A DNA stretch of 60,490 nucleotides from Zygnema cylindricum (Eukaryota > Streptophyta > Zygnematophyceae > Zygnematales > Zygnemataceae). The notes under the pieces were generated by a model. It was not told the origin of the DNA and searched no databases. It saw only the letters and a program-made list of their open reading frames with translations. The position numbers were made by a program, and so were the translations under genes. Below, one piece after another: positions 47,001-58,726 of the stretch; position 1 is the stretch's first letter, and every line of letters starts with the position of its first letter. The stretch covers positions 1 to 60,490 of the forward strand of contig JBBHKE010002934.1 of the NCBI GenBank assembly GCA_037447655.1. The letters are read 5' to 3'.

Positions 47001-48958
47001 GAAAAGACATACAATAGTTTGGTATGGCATAGAAATGAACCTACAAACAAGGTTAAACAAGGTCACCCCTACAGATTCAATGCATATGACCAACCACAGT
47101 TCAAATGCGTGAAAAAAAAATTGGAAACGCTACATGTGGTTACACCGTACTAAACACGTAAAAAAGCAAAAGATTTGATAGCAACAGGAATAGGAATTGA
47201 CTGGAGATAACAAACTTGTTAGGCATAGAATCGATTTTAATAATAGCCAAGTAAAGTTGGTTTGGCAGCAAAATTAACAATAATAAACAAGAATGTAACA
47301 ATATGGCTGTTATATTATCTATGAAATCCTGGCTGCCTACTCGTGAAATCCGAAATCAATTTAAAACGTTACACGAGGTTATCCTTTACTGGCGTATTAT
47401 ATCAGAAAAAACTGAATAATACCCGTAAAATACGGGATAACCACATATAATGTTTCCAGTTGTTTTCGCAGATTTGAAGTACATGATAGACAACCGCTGG
47501 AGCATACCTCGGAGGGAAGGTCAATGGAAAAGGCATCTGGCAGAAGGTTTACCACCAACGAGACCGGGAAGTCTTCACACATGTCAACTGCAAATGTTCC
47601 TGCTAAGGAACAAAAAGAAGGAAATGAAAGGCTGGTTTTGCCAATGTAGGCAGGAACTCAAAGGCTGTTTTTGACTTTTTTTTTAGGACATGTAGATTTT
47701 GACTGTGTGAGGAAGACGTGTTGAAGAGCAATCATGCTTACAAGAAATGGACAGGAGAATGCAATTTGGGCATCAGGACTCTCACCAGTACTAAGTCAAA
47801 CTCAAAAAAGAAAAGGCACATTAGGGAGCTATTCAGCAGCATACACAAGTCATCTGTAAAAACTCGTCAAGCACGAAAGACTTAAACGAATAGTTTCCCG
47901 CTACACTCCAATAGAGATGAGCTGAGATCCTTGATGATCCAAAAGATATTTGATCGATATTGACCAACTTACCACTACGAAACCGTGGATCCTTGCGGGG
48001 CTTTTTTATCCGCTCCTGTCGAAGTTGATCTGTAAGATAGCCGTGTGACAGCAGAACCGGTTCTCCTAAATCCTGAAAAAACCTCCAAGAAGACAATTTA
48101 TAAAGGCGAGCTTCACACTGAAAAAAGCACAAAAATACAACAAAAAGTAGTTTTTTATTGAAAAGAGGACTTACGGAACTGTTCACTGACATGTGTAAAA
48201 AAAACAATGACTCTTTATTAAAACAAACTACTTGACAACTCCTGTGAAATGCCCTTATTTGACATTACTTACTAAATTAGCAACATTCAAAGAGTGTCTA
48301 AAAAATAGAAGTAATCATTAACTTCAAACAGTCTATCAAAACAGAATATATACAGCGACATACTTGTAATTTGTTCAGACAAGCATGACATGACGTAATG
48401 GTTTGAAGGCTTGAAGGAGACGCAAACAGAATGTAGACCATCATAATTGTCAAAAGGTGGCAAATTGAAAACCAAGACAACATAAAAAAAAAACAATTAA
48501 TTCACAAGATAAGCAGAATTTTGCAGATTGACATACAATAATTCCCTTTCAGTAAATTTATGAGCTTTAACAGCAAAAGATAGAGAGCGTCGACAGCTGT
48601 AATCCTTTACCTCTGAGTTAAAAAATTCCTCGATATCAAACTGCTTCCGTCTTCGCTTTCTAATGATGGAATCCTGGATTTCTGCAGCACCTAATTCAGA
48701 ACCAGTAACTTCATTTCTTCTCACCTTTCCATATGAATCTAGCTTAGGATAGACATTTTCATCACTACCAGCCTCTGTACTCTGTCCAGAGATACTAACA
48801 GTTGACTCTCCATTTGAGTGTACTTTTCCGCATCTGTTTGCCTTTCCGCCATTGCTGAGACCATTACTGCAAGCGTCCCCTGCAAAGGCTTCCGTAGCCG
48901 CCTTCTTTTTCGGCGGCACGTAGCGAGTGCCAGTACGAGCAATGCTGAAGGAAACCAT
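38060..48958 (-). CDS. PHL: PHL-like protein (SPT20-like, SAGA-associated)
   Basis: Twelve-exon model, complement of 48611-48958, 47973-48117, 47508-47599, 46823-46906, 46555-46635, 45766-45954, 45364-45462, 43034-44952, 42571-42806, 42227-42387, 40707-40745 and 38060-40510. GT/AG sites and phases all agree, giving 1,947 residues. It starts MVSFSIARTGTRYVPPKKK, like MGVSFK.SKTG of Arabidopsis PHL. The SPT20-like region (about 165-345) contains LVVNLLPDAFSIDLPSE, YPYDRSSEEFL, CKYVDGCIICEVRDYRD and VQPPICLDPSPK. Then come a proline-rich part, a charged helix (KQKQLKEAEKQEKARQKQEA), TSMLGGTVNAPKTRFVLF, and a Q-rich last exon with an AQ-dipeptide run. In Arabidopsis PHL delays flowering through phytochrome B and CONSTANS and is reported as the SPT20 subunit of SAGA; a nuclear coactivator role is inferred. 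The start has a good context (GCAGCCATGG). Confidence 0.88.
38150..39660 (-). repeat. CAG/CAA repeats encoding Q tracts and an AQ run
   Basis: Within the last PHL-like exon. Two glutamine blocks (about 38150-38350 and 39360-39660), mostly mixed CAA/CAG with short L, P and V interruptions, and an (AQ)n/(VQ)n dipeptide stretch at about 38696-38830. The opposite strand is open as poly-V/L only because of codon periodicity. Confidence 0.9.
41171..41408. repeat. Perfect 119-bp tandem duplication in a PHL intron
   Basis: Two adjacent copies, 41171-41289 and 41290-41408, which I read as identical, inside the 1.48-kb intron between exons 10 and 11. Perfect identity in intronic DNA implies a very recent event or an assembly artefact. 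Confidence 0.9.
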
Positions 48959-49560
48959 GGCTGCCAGAAACTTTTGGCAGCTCCAAGGAGAAACGGTAAA
49001 CAGCTAGCCGGTCGCCATCGACACTAAAAAAAAAACAGAAGAAAAAGAATGTAGAAACTAATACGGTGGGTATGAATCTTACAGTAGTTGTTCAAATCTG
49101 GCGATTTTTTCATTTTTCCCGATTTTTACGTATTATTCGTGAGTTTTGAAAAACGCGATGTACTTTCTGTCTGGTAAACTGAACGGCAAATTTACGGCAG
49201 ATGTACGGTATTTTACGGTAATTGTACGGTTGTGTACGAAAAATATACGAAATTTAACGAAAAGATACGTTGCATTTCGTAGTACTTTTTGTCCGGTAAA
49301 CTGAACGGCAATTTTACGAGAAATGTACGGAATATTACGAAAAAAGACGGAAATTGTACGATAAATGTACAAATTGAGGTACATGTAAAACATAGATGTC
49401 CTATGCGCATCAAACGCACGGAGTAAACTAACGAATACTACGTTCCGTGCGCATAAAACAATTTTCAACTTTATAAAATTCGCAGTAAAATTCGTACTTT
49501 TTTTTTTACTTTTCAAATTTTATAATTATAATATTCAAAACCCTAAAAAACTGAAACGTG

Positions 49561-49870
49561 CAACAAACCAGCGACCAGGCTGCTTGGTTGCTAAACCAGC
49601 GACCAGACTGCCTAGTTCAGCAACCAGACTGTCTCGTCGCTGAACCAACGACCACTACCTGGTTGCTGAACCAGCGACCAGACTGCCTAGTTCACCAACC
49701 AGACTGCCTCGTCGCTGAACCAACGACCACTGCCTGGATGCTGAACCAACGACCACTGCCTGGTTGCTGAACCAGCGACCAGACTGCCTAGTTCAGCAAC
49801 CAGACTGCCTCGTCGCTGAACCAGCGACCACTGCCTGGTTGCTGAACCAGCGACCAGACTGCCTCGTCGT
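49561..49870. repeat. Minisatellite, ~75-bp units, inside the hAT element
   Basis: Units built from GACCAGACTGCCTAGTTCA, GCAACCAGACTG and CGTCGCTGAACC motifs start at 49601, 49676, 49777 and 49852. One spacing is enlarged by an extra ~26-bp subunit. It lies between the transposase 3' end and the left terminus. Confidence 0.85.
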
Positions 49871-50060
49871 TGGTACAACATGGCTTTGTAAAAAATTGTC
49901 CACAATAAAAAACCATGTCCACAATCAAAAATGACAAAGTTCACATTGAAGCAAAACAAAACAATCGTTGTACTAATCTGGGGGATATGATCTAACTCTC
50001 ACATTAAAACTATGTCAACTCATTGCAGGCTGTGAATACATATATCTCCCATATCTCTCT

Positions 50061-52013
50061 TTACTCCAAATCTACGTCAAACATGTCTTCATCAAACTCC
50101 TCTTCTCCTACCTCCCCTTCCTCTTCCTCCCATGCTACCATTTCCTCTTCATAACTAACATCCCTAGTGTTCTGTAATAATCTGAGATTGCTAAAGACCC
50201 AAACCAAATCATTGGCTCTTTTAGCTGTCAACATGTTCCTTTTCTTAGAGTGAATATGGTCATAGGTTGACCAATTCCTCTCACATGAGCTGGCAACTGT
50301 ACATTGTCCAAGGATCCTAATTGCTATTTTCCGTAAAGTAGGGGTGAAAGACCCGAACTGCTGCCACCACTTCCACCCCGGCATATCTTTAGCACAAGTT
50401 TTTGTCACTTCCCTCCCAAATATGCCCCCAAAGCCTTTATACTTAGACAAATCGGAGTAGGCCGCAGCCTGATCCGCCACATTTGATAACATCTTATCGA
50501 GCATTATTTGAAAACCTTCCATTACTTTCACATTTGAAAGTTGATCATACTTATTACTTTGGTAATCGTGATCGAGTACAAAGCCGGCAGCATATATAGG
50601 GCTATGTGCCATCTCCCATCTGGCGATGAAAGACACCTTCAGCTCCTCCAAAATCTGCAGGCTTTCGTAATTTCGTGCTCCTCCATTGCTGGATAACTTC
50701 ACTAAGAAATCCCCAATAGTGTAAAAACCATGATAAAACTTCCCCACGTTTGGGCTCCCTTTGTCGCACTCCCTCATCAGTCGCACTACAGGTTCAGAAA
50801 CTGTCACAGCCTCAGTCACTCTCGTCCAAAACTCTGGGTTTAAGATATGGCCTTTAATCTTAGCACCCTCTAACTTGTATGTAGACTTCAATAACCACTG
50901 TTTGTAAGCATCATCAAACATCAACATCTCCAAGCTATCCTTCACATGTAAAAACCTCTGTAGTATGATGAAATTTGTAGCAAACCTGGTCTCTCCAGGT
51001 TTCAAAAGCCTAAGTTTCGAGATTTTGTTGAACAAGGCTGTAGTCATATGATGATTCATGATAAATTTCAACACCTCCTTCGCCTCTCGGACAGGTGTGG
51101 AAATAAATGATAACTTGCCCCAATCCTCCAACATTAGGTCCAATACGTGGGCAGCACATGGCGTCCACGTGATGGAAGGATACTTTTCCACGAGCATCGA
51201 GGCGGCAACCTTGTTCACAGGAGTAGAATCTGTCACAATTTGTACCACATGTTCGACCCCCACCGCAAGAACTCCTTTCTCTAACACTTGACAAACATAT
51301 TCAGCATCCTTGATTTTCCCTCGAGTGTCTTCCGCCTGGAGAAACATGTCACCTTTGGGGGTGACAACTAGAATGTTTAGGAGAGGCGTATCGTCAACCG
51401 CCGTCCAACTGTCAGATGTGATGGAGGCACCGGTGACTTTTATGGTCTCATATTAGCTTGCCAAATCGCTAGTGATCGCTGCTTTCGTCTCAGACAGAAG
51501 GCGATTTCTCATGGTATTCCTGTGAGGTAACTTGTAATATGACCCTATATCCCCGGTCTTCTTCAATGCTGCCTTAAAGTATGGGTCGTCCAATAGCCAA
51601 AACGGTAAACCATTGGCAAAGAAAGCCTTTGCCCATGCTACATCCACCTCTTTTTGGTTATGCATATTGAATACACTTTTTATTTTGGTCTAAACACCTT
51701 GTACCTTACTACTCTAGCTAGATCCAGGACATCCAGTGAGTTCATCCAAATCGGATATGACACGTTTCCGACAGCCATGATAAGATTTTGCGGTCTCCGA
51801 TGCATTTAACTCTGCTTGCACTTCATCCGGACATAAAATGCAAGCTCTAATGCCCCCACTTTTAATATTTATTAGTAGATGGTTCCTAATCCTAGTTGCT
51901 TGACCATTGTATTCAAAATTGCAGTATATACAGATGCATATTTTGTTACTCCCAAGCAACTCTCCTTTTGGAGGCTTAACGTGCTCCCACTCGATTCCTC
52001 GTGGCCTAGGCAT
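50061..52013 (-). pseudogene. hAT transposase (BED finger, DUF659, dimerisation domain)
   Basis: All in one frame from 52013 to 50061 but interrupted by TAG (51714-51716), TAG (51690-51692) and TAA (51453-51455). The N-terminus has a BED-type zinc finger (CIYCNFEYNGQATRIRNHL). The middle has the DUF659/RNase-H-like part: ITSDSWTAVDDTPLLNI, VQIVTDSTPVNKVAA with the second catalytic Asp, and PCAAHVLDLMLEDWGKL. The C-terminus has the hAT dimerisation signature CERNWSTYDHIHSKKRN and an acidic tail. The first two stops could lie in a small intron; the third cuts a conserved region and is a real lesion. From 51347 on, 428 codons are open. Confidence 0.85.
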
Positions 52014-52440
52014 GGATGCTTCTATTTAGGTTCGTGGAAACTTGAAGGGTGGCTTCAATGACAGGTTTAATGGCCGCTTTTATGGCGTTTCTAATGGCGG
52101 CTTCGTTGTGAAGGAGGAGTGGAGGACAGATTAAAATTCGCGCGCGAAAATGAACCAACGTCTCTTTTTTTAAAATGTCCGTACAATTTCCGTACAGTAT
52201 TTGACGTACGATTTTTACGAATCTTACGAAACAAGCGAATACTACGTAGTAATCGGAAAAAAGTCCAAATCCGTACGAATAGGACATCTAAGATGTAAAA
52301 TTCATTTTTTTACATGTACGGAACAGTACGGATTCCCAATCACTATCGATTTTTTTAAATCGACTTCTCAGATTTATACGTATTATTCGCACGTTTGAAT
52401 CGTGAGTAAAATACGGTTTGAACAACCATGGTATGAATCA

Positions 52441-52893
52441 TAGTTGTTCAAAACGTGTTCTACGCACGATTCAAACGTGCGTACAATACGTAGAAGCCGG
52501 AGAGGTCGATTTAAAAAAATCGTAAGAATTTCTTTTCGTACAATTTCGTACATGTCAAAATTTGAATTGAAGATGTATCGCAGTTTGTACGTTTCCCGTA
52601 CAATTTCCGTCTCTTTCCGTAATTTTGGTACATTTCGTACATTTACCGTAAAATTTCTGTACAGTTTACCGGACAGAAAGTACTACGAAGTGCAACGTAT
52701 CTTTTCGTCAAAGTCCGTACATTTCTTGTTCAAAACCATACAGTTACCGTAAAAAACATACATTTTTACCGTAAATTACCCGTTCAGTTTACCGGACGGA
52801 AAGTACATCGCGTTTTTTTGCGATTTTTTCAAAAGTCACGTACAATACGTAGAAACTGGAAAAAATGAAAAAATCGCGAGATTTGAACAACTA
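52441..52893 (+). mobile_element. Small hAT derivative (~450 bp) in inverted orientation
   Basis: Its right half is an inverted, diverged copy of the larger element's left end (49085-49400). Its left half is an inverted copy of the larger element's right end (52150-52428). It is thus an internally deleted derivative placed head to head with its parent, making a ~100-bp arm palindrome centred near 52433. Confidence 0.75.
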
Positions 52894-52901
52894 GGGTATG
52901 A

Positions 52902-53815
52902 GTGGGGAATGCGCAATTTAAATTTTTGCTGAAGGTGTGAATTGTAAAATCCTGAACACCTAACTGGGGGCATTCCGCACGGTATACTGAATTCCGTTCG
53001 ATACTCTTTACGGTATGACCGCACTTTTTCGACGATCGAATTTGGCTATTTGAGCATACCCTATCCGCAATTACGAATACAGCTGAATGTATACCGTATA
53101 CCGTATTCTATCATTGTATGTTCAGCACTAGAGCCCGCCAAAACTCTGCAGCTTGCCAGTTTGAAATTTGCTGCACCTTTCTTCTTCAAGTTGATCTCGC
53201 GTTGATCTTTCTCCTAAAATAAAAGCTTTTCCAGTGCATTTCTGGTTCTCTTACACAAAGGGCCTGCATTTGGCAAGTTCCTATATCTCTACCGGAACCA
53301 TCCGTAAACGCCGAGCCTTTATTGTAGACTTTGTACTAAGATTTATGTTAACTTTGCTACAATTTAAGGAAATGTGTTCTAGTGCACTTTTTTTTCTCCT
53401 ATTTTACCTTTTTTGCAAGAGTCATGTCTGTATTGAGATATGCTCTTCTTTTCTTTCTTTCGTTTGTACTTAAACGTTTCAAGTTAGAATGCACTACTAC
53501 TCTTTTAATGTTCCACGTAGGAAATAGAATACGCGATTTATGTAATTTTAAAAGCTGTCCAGCTAGTAATTTTGAGCAACAAAGTTTGTAAATTTTCTGT
53601 TTCGGTTTTAGATAGACATTTGAAAGATATGTAAAACAACAGACACAGCCTGTTTTTAACTGTGAATATGTAAAGGAAGAGCCTCAAGGAAAAACTAGGT
53701 TGTACATAAACCATCCCGAAAACTTCTGCTTTTTATGAATCAATCATGACATTTCTGATACATTTTTGTATGTATGTTTTTTCTCTTTTTATTACAGTTC
53801 TCAACAAAAGTTGCC
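52902..53815 (+). other. 5' region of the SNM1-like gene
   Basis: No other gene seen. A likely 5'-UTR intron acceptor (TTTTTATTACAG, ending 53796) lies 19 bases before the ATG, so transcription starts further upstream. No firm TATA box assigned. Confidence 0.4.
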
Positions 53816-56800
53816 ATGGCAGTTGAAATGCCCTCAAGGTTGCCGTTTTCTGTCGACACATGGAATTCTATATCTCGGCGAAAGCCCTTCCATTTTCTCA
53901 CTCATGCTCATAAAGACCATACACAGGGGTTGGAGCGTTATGCGCGAAGCCCTATTTATTGTTCGCAGTTGACTGCAAATATTATTTTACAAAGGCATCC
54001 ACAGGTTCTTGATTTCAACTGAAGCAAGCGCATTTTGTGATATTCTTGATCATGTATTCATGTGTATGGTACGTTAGGGTACAGTACGGTATGGAATTGT
54101 ATATTTGTATGTATTATATATAGATTACGATCATGTGTTAATATGTAAAGTATATTATATTGTATTATATATTGAATGTATATTATAAATTGTGATATGA
54201 TGTAATCATGTTTGTATCTATCGAGTGTTGACGTGTGAAATGCATTTGGGTTGCACTGTTGTTATCTATAGATATATTTTGACATCGACGGTAACTGATG
54301 GTTCTTGTTATTGTAAGTTAGTTAGTGCTCATTGACATTTCTTGTTGCAGCAGTGCTGTAGCCTTTTCTTTCCTTCATGAAATTTCAGTTCTGTGGGTCA
54401 TTTTATCTCCTCCTAACCAGATGATATCAGATTTTTTTCTGATGAAAGGCTTCCTTTGTTTGATCTACAGCTGGATCCTTCAATTTTTGTTCCCATCAGC
54501 AATAACAAACCAACTCTTGTTGGAGCAGATATGGATAATCCATTTACGGTTACTGCATTTGATGCAAATCATTGTCCAGGTGAAAGAATCTTTCTCCTGC
54601 TATTGAGAAGTGTTTGCAAAGTCTACAGTTGGTAGCGACATGTCCATTTAATTATTAGAAAGGAATGCTTAAAACTATGTATTAATTTGCAACCACCATG
54701 TTTTCAGTATGTTCAAATAGATCTGAAATTAAAAATTCGATTCATCTGAAAATAAGTCGTGCAACATTGTCATTCACATAGGTTGACTTAATGTTCCTCA
54801 ACTTTTTTTGACGTATTCTTTGCTTGATGTATTTAATAAACAGTTACATTTGTTTTTTGTATATCCGCGTTTAGATTTATTATTATTATTTTTTTAATTT
54901 GTTGCTTCTGCTTATCAAATTTGCCAAGACCACGTCATATGGCAGGCCGTCTAAGACTGGGTAAAAATAGTTGTCAACTACACCGTGTATTTTGTGTTAA
55001 TGTTTGTTTCGGCCTTTAAACTCACTTTTCTCCTTGCGCACTTGTCTGATTATTAATCTGAAGGCTGTGATGAAAAGGTACAAGCCCTACCTTCCTATTT
55101 GGCGGTCTCCAAGTGAACATCGGACAGGTGTGCACGAAGAACAGGTGGTTCAAGTGATGTAATAAGCATTAATGCTAATAGCGATCGATGGTGTAGTTTA
55201 CGGGAAAGCTTAGATGTAGAAAGACCTTAACCGTAACCGTATTTCATTCAGAGATCTGGCCACATAGGTTTTCTTATACGCCAGTCAAAAATCTTGAGCT
55301 TTAGTTTCTTTTCGGTACGCTAATGTCTGACTTTCAAATTTCACTGTGTGGATTCGTGTTTGCTTTATCAGGATCTATTATGCTTTTGTTTGAAGGGAGC
55401 TGGGGAAATATGCTTCACACAGGAGACTGTCGTTTAACTTACGATTGTTTGGCTCGAATTCCTCGACCTTGGAGAACAGGAAAAAAGGATTTAGACTGTC
55501 TGTATCTGGATTGCACTTTTGCCAGTGAGCCTCGAGAGTTGCCCACAAAAATCGAGGCAGCAGAACAGGTCTGGTTCCATAGTTTGCTCACTTTTTGGTC
55601 TGTTGTTCTTTGTTTTTCTCCCAGAAGTCCTGTCAATAAACTTTTTAGTAGGTTTCTGTTCTTGTTTGTAAGCAAATGCATGGGTAGTCATCATCTGTCC
55701 TTTTGCCTTTTGTTTGCCTCATCGATGTCAATTAAACTTGTATTAGCTTGTTCAGAGGTGGAATTTATTTCCTACATAATTACTATGCCTCATGTACCTT
55801 AATAGCAAGGATAAATAATTAAATATTGCATCCACAAGTTGTTTCCTACTTCACCAATGACGACAAGAGCACAATGTATGAGGTTTGTTGCTAATTATTT
55901 AAAGAAAATGGGTCGAGGAGCATAGAAGTCAAGCAATTTAGACATGTGACCCTCGTGCTTGTGTTAGTACAATCCAATTTTTAGAATTGTATGAAAATCG
56001 AGGGGATTAAGTATCCATACCATTTGTGAATAAATATTTGTGGTTCATTTGTCCAGGTATGTTTTGTCAATCTCTGAATCATATCGTAAACATTTTTCAG
56101 TGGCTTAAAAAGATCTTTGCTTTCCATGTGAATATTCAGTATTATTGTTTGAATGTGTCGTTTGCTGACTTGTTTCAGTAAGTCTATTACCCATAGGCTA
56201 CATGAGCTCATTTGCTAAACAAAACCTGAACAGAAGTTCCCGATTTTGGCCTTCAGGCTTTGCAATTAATTTGGAATAGCAAGCCAGACGCACGCATTTA
56301 CTTTGCAATGGACATGCTAGGATGCGAATTTTTGTTGAGAGTTGTAAGCAATCGGGCGGGTCTCAAGTTCTATGTCGACTCATCTGCTATGCCAGATTTT
56401 TATAAGGAGCTCATGATCGCTGAACCAACTCTTCTGACCGATGATCCTAATGGCACTCGTTTACATGTAAGCATCTCTTCTGTTAATGCCCAAATTACGT
56501 ATAAGACTTATGAGTCAACTTTAAGCATGTTTGGGTGACACGTGAACAGGTTATCTTGTACAATTGGCGAGTGATGGGAAGGGTATTCATGATGTACTGT
56601 GTCTTCATGAGTTCAAGTTATGTTTGCTGCATCTGATCTTCAGTCAACCTTTGTTGTAATTGATGGGTTCAAAGCGTTTTCAGATAATTTATTTTGTCTC
56701 TACAAAAACGACTGCGGGTTTTTGTCTTTTGATGCCCTCAACTGTCTGTACATGTTCTCCATCATTGTCTCCACTCATCACTAGTATACTCAAAGTTTTT

Positions 56801-58726
56801 TTCAGGGCCTCGGTTGACTATCTCATTACACAGTTCTCTGGCTTTTTACAATGTTAATATCAAGGGCAAGACTCTTTACCTTTTGATTGGTTGCCTCTAA
56901 ACAAAACCTGGAAATGTTTCTTATTTCCACGAGTGATGCCGTGTCTAATGGCAAAAATTACTCATATGAACATTTTCTTGCTATCTATGCTGTTTTATAC
57001 TCCAAATTTTCCAGTCTGTCAAAATCTGTCTCCCGCTTTTTTTCCGAATCATTAATTGTTTAGTTGAAATTCAGAATAGGACTTGGTTTTTTGGTAATAG
57101 AGATATCTCTGAACATTAAAGTTTCTCTGTTGGGAACTGTTAAGAGTCGTCGTAGATGGTGAAGTCACATTTCCATGTCACAAAACCCGGGCATTTTTTC
57201 CTGACTATCACGTATGCAAGAAACATTGACTTATTTTCTGCCTTTGACAAATGCAGCTCTGTGAAGGATCTCCTCGACTATATAACCGGGTTAAACAAGC
57301 CTTTTCTGAGGCAGACAAGGAAGGAAAAGAGCGTCCCTTATTCATTCGTCCATCCACTCAGTGGTATACTTTTGAAAATCGCTACAAAGGACTAGGAACA
57401 GGTTTGCTCAGTAGGGAAGAGGTGGTGTCAAGCTTATTAAGGAGAACGGTCAGCGACCGCAATTTTCACCAATTCCCAAAAACGAATAATCGCAAAATTT
57501 TGTCTTTTGGTAAAACTGCTGAAAAGGACGAGTATGGGATTTGGCACGTTTGTTACTCGATGCATTCATCTTTTTCTGAACTGAAAACTGCGATAGATAT
57601 TCTCAAACCAAAAGTTGTAATCCCAAACAGCAAGTCGTGTCTAGATGCGGAGACGGCTTCAATATTGGAACAACTCGGGGTTTGGAAAAATAGAGGTAAT
57701 GGCAACAGGATGTTGTGGAACCCTCTCGGTTTTGCCGAATTCTTTGACGACCCTCCACCTCTTTTCCCTCCGTCTATGGGCTCTAGAGGGGGAGTGGAGA
57801 GAAAGAAATTGGACGAAATGGAGAGCAATAGTGGGGGCATTGACCGACAGAAAAGTCAGAAGAGTGTAGAAGAAGAGAGAGAGAGCGAGAGAGGAAATAG
57901 AGGAAGCGACCAGCAACATGGAGATGGTTTTAAAGGTATGGAAGTGGAAGACTTGACATCTGAAATGCAGATTTCTCAAAGCCTGACGAGTTTAGACTTG
58001 TTTTTAATTTCACCCGGGAACAATGGGCGTCCTTTTCGTGCTTTAAGACCACCTCTCCCTCCTTCTCCTCTGTATATGTTGCCTTGTACAATGTCTCCTA
58101 TTCGTGGAGGCGAATCTGGAGAAACTGGTTGCTGTTTTGGGCATTTGGACGAGAGAGAGAGCATGGAAATCTCAGAAGTTATGACTATAAGGTCGACTGA
58201 AGAAAAGCAAAAAACCTCTGTTTTTTCGGTGACGAGGGAGATAGTAGAGGACACTTACCGCCAGTTTGAAAGTGGGTATTTGAGGGAAGAGTCAAAGGTT
58301 GCTTCACAGAGACAAATTAGAAGTAGAGAACACGAGAGAAGCAGTGATGAGATGGAAGAAGTTCTTTTTCCAGTGAGGCAGTTGGAGGAAGTTTTCGATC
58401 AAAAGAAAGATAAGGCCATATGTGAGAAAAAAAATTCTTCAACCTGGGAAGTGACAAAACATAGCTCTAATGTCTCTCGCGACCAACAAGAGACAAGGAT
58501 TAATACTATGATCGAAACTCGAGTGGACATCTCAGTGTATTCTCCAAGACCGATGTTTCAGGGAAAAATAGAAACAAGTATAGAAGAGGATCACAAAAAT
58601 GCTTTGAAACCGAAAACTGAAACAGACTACCAAGATGTTGCCCTCGCATACCGATATTTCCATGTTCCTGCACCGCCTCGTTTTGAAGTTTCACTGATGG
58701 AGTTATATACATCAGAAGGGGAGTAA
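53816..58726 (+). CDS. SNM1/Apollo-like metallo-beta-lactamase DNA nuclease
   Basis: Five coding exons: 53816-54004, 54471-54579, 55372-55568, 56257-56466 and 57257-58726. Phases agree, giving 724 residues. Family members are 5' exonucleases acting at DNA ends, in crosslink repair and telomere processing in animals; the plant relative is a short DNA-repair metallo-beta-lactamase of the At1g27410 type. Seen here: FSVDTWN, the metal motif HAHKDH (30-35), DANHCPGS (His97), LHTGDCR (Asp118), CTFASEP, the beta-CASP/DRMBL region with YSMHSSFSEL (His338) and VVIPNSK. The core ends near residue 395. A low-complexity, charged extension of ~300 residues follows, then a conserved-looking tail YFHVPAPPRFEVSLMELY. 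The first donor (CAG/GTTCTT) is weak. It is divergent from the PHL-like gene, with a hAT element between them. Confidence 0.87.

Larger units (their letters stand above)
49068..52901 (-). mobile_element. hAT transposon plus adjacent small derivative
   Basis: Left terminus TAGTTGTTCAAATC (49085), first right terminus GGTTTGAACAACCA (ends 52428), second right terminus GATTTGAACAACTA (ends 52893). GGGTATGA occurs before the left end (49068-49075) and after the last end (52894-52901), and TGGTATGA between the two elements (52429-52436), consistent with 8-bp hAT target duplications. Subterminal DNA is full of TACGG/CGTAC words. Encodes a broken hAT transposase on the minus strand. Confidence 0.8.

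Noticed and set aside
53816-58726. Assignment of the nuclease gene to DNA ligase 6 (SNM1-ligase fusion)
   Set aside because: The HAHKDH motif and exon pattern fit the stand-alone SNM1/Apollo type; no ligase domain follows, and the frame ends with a stand-alone-type tail.
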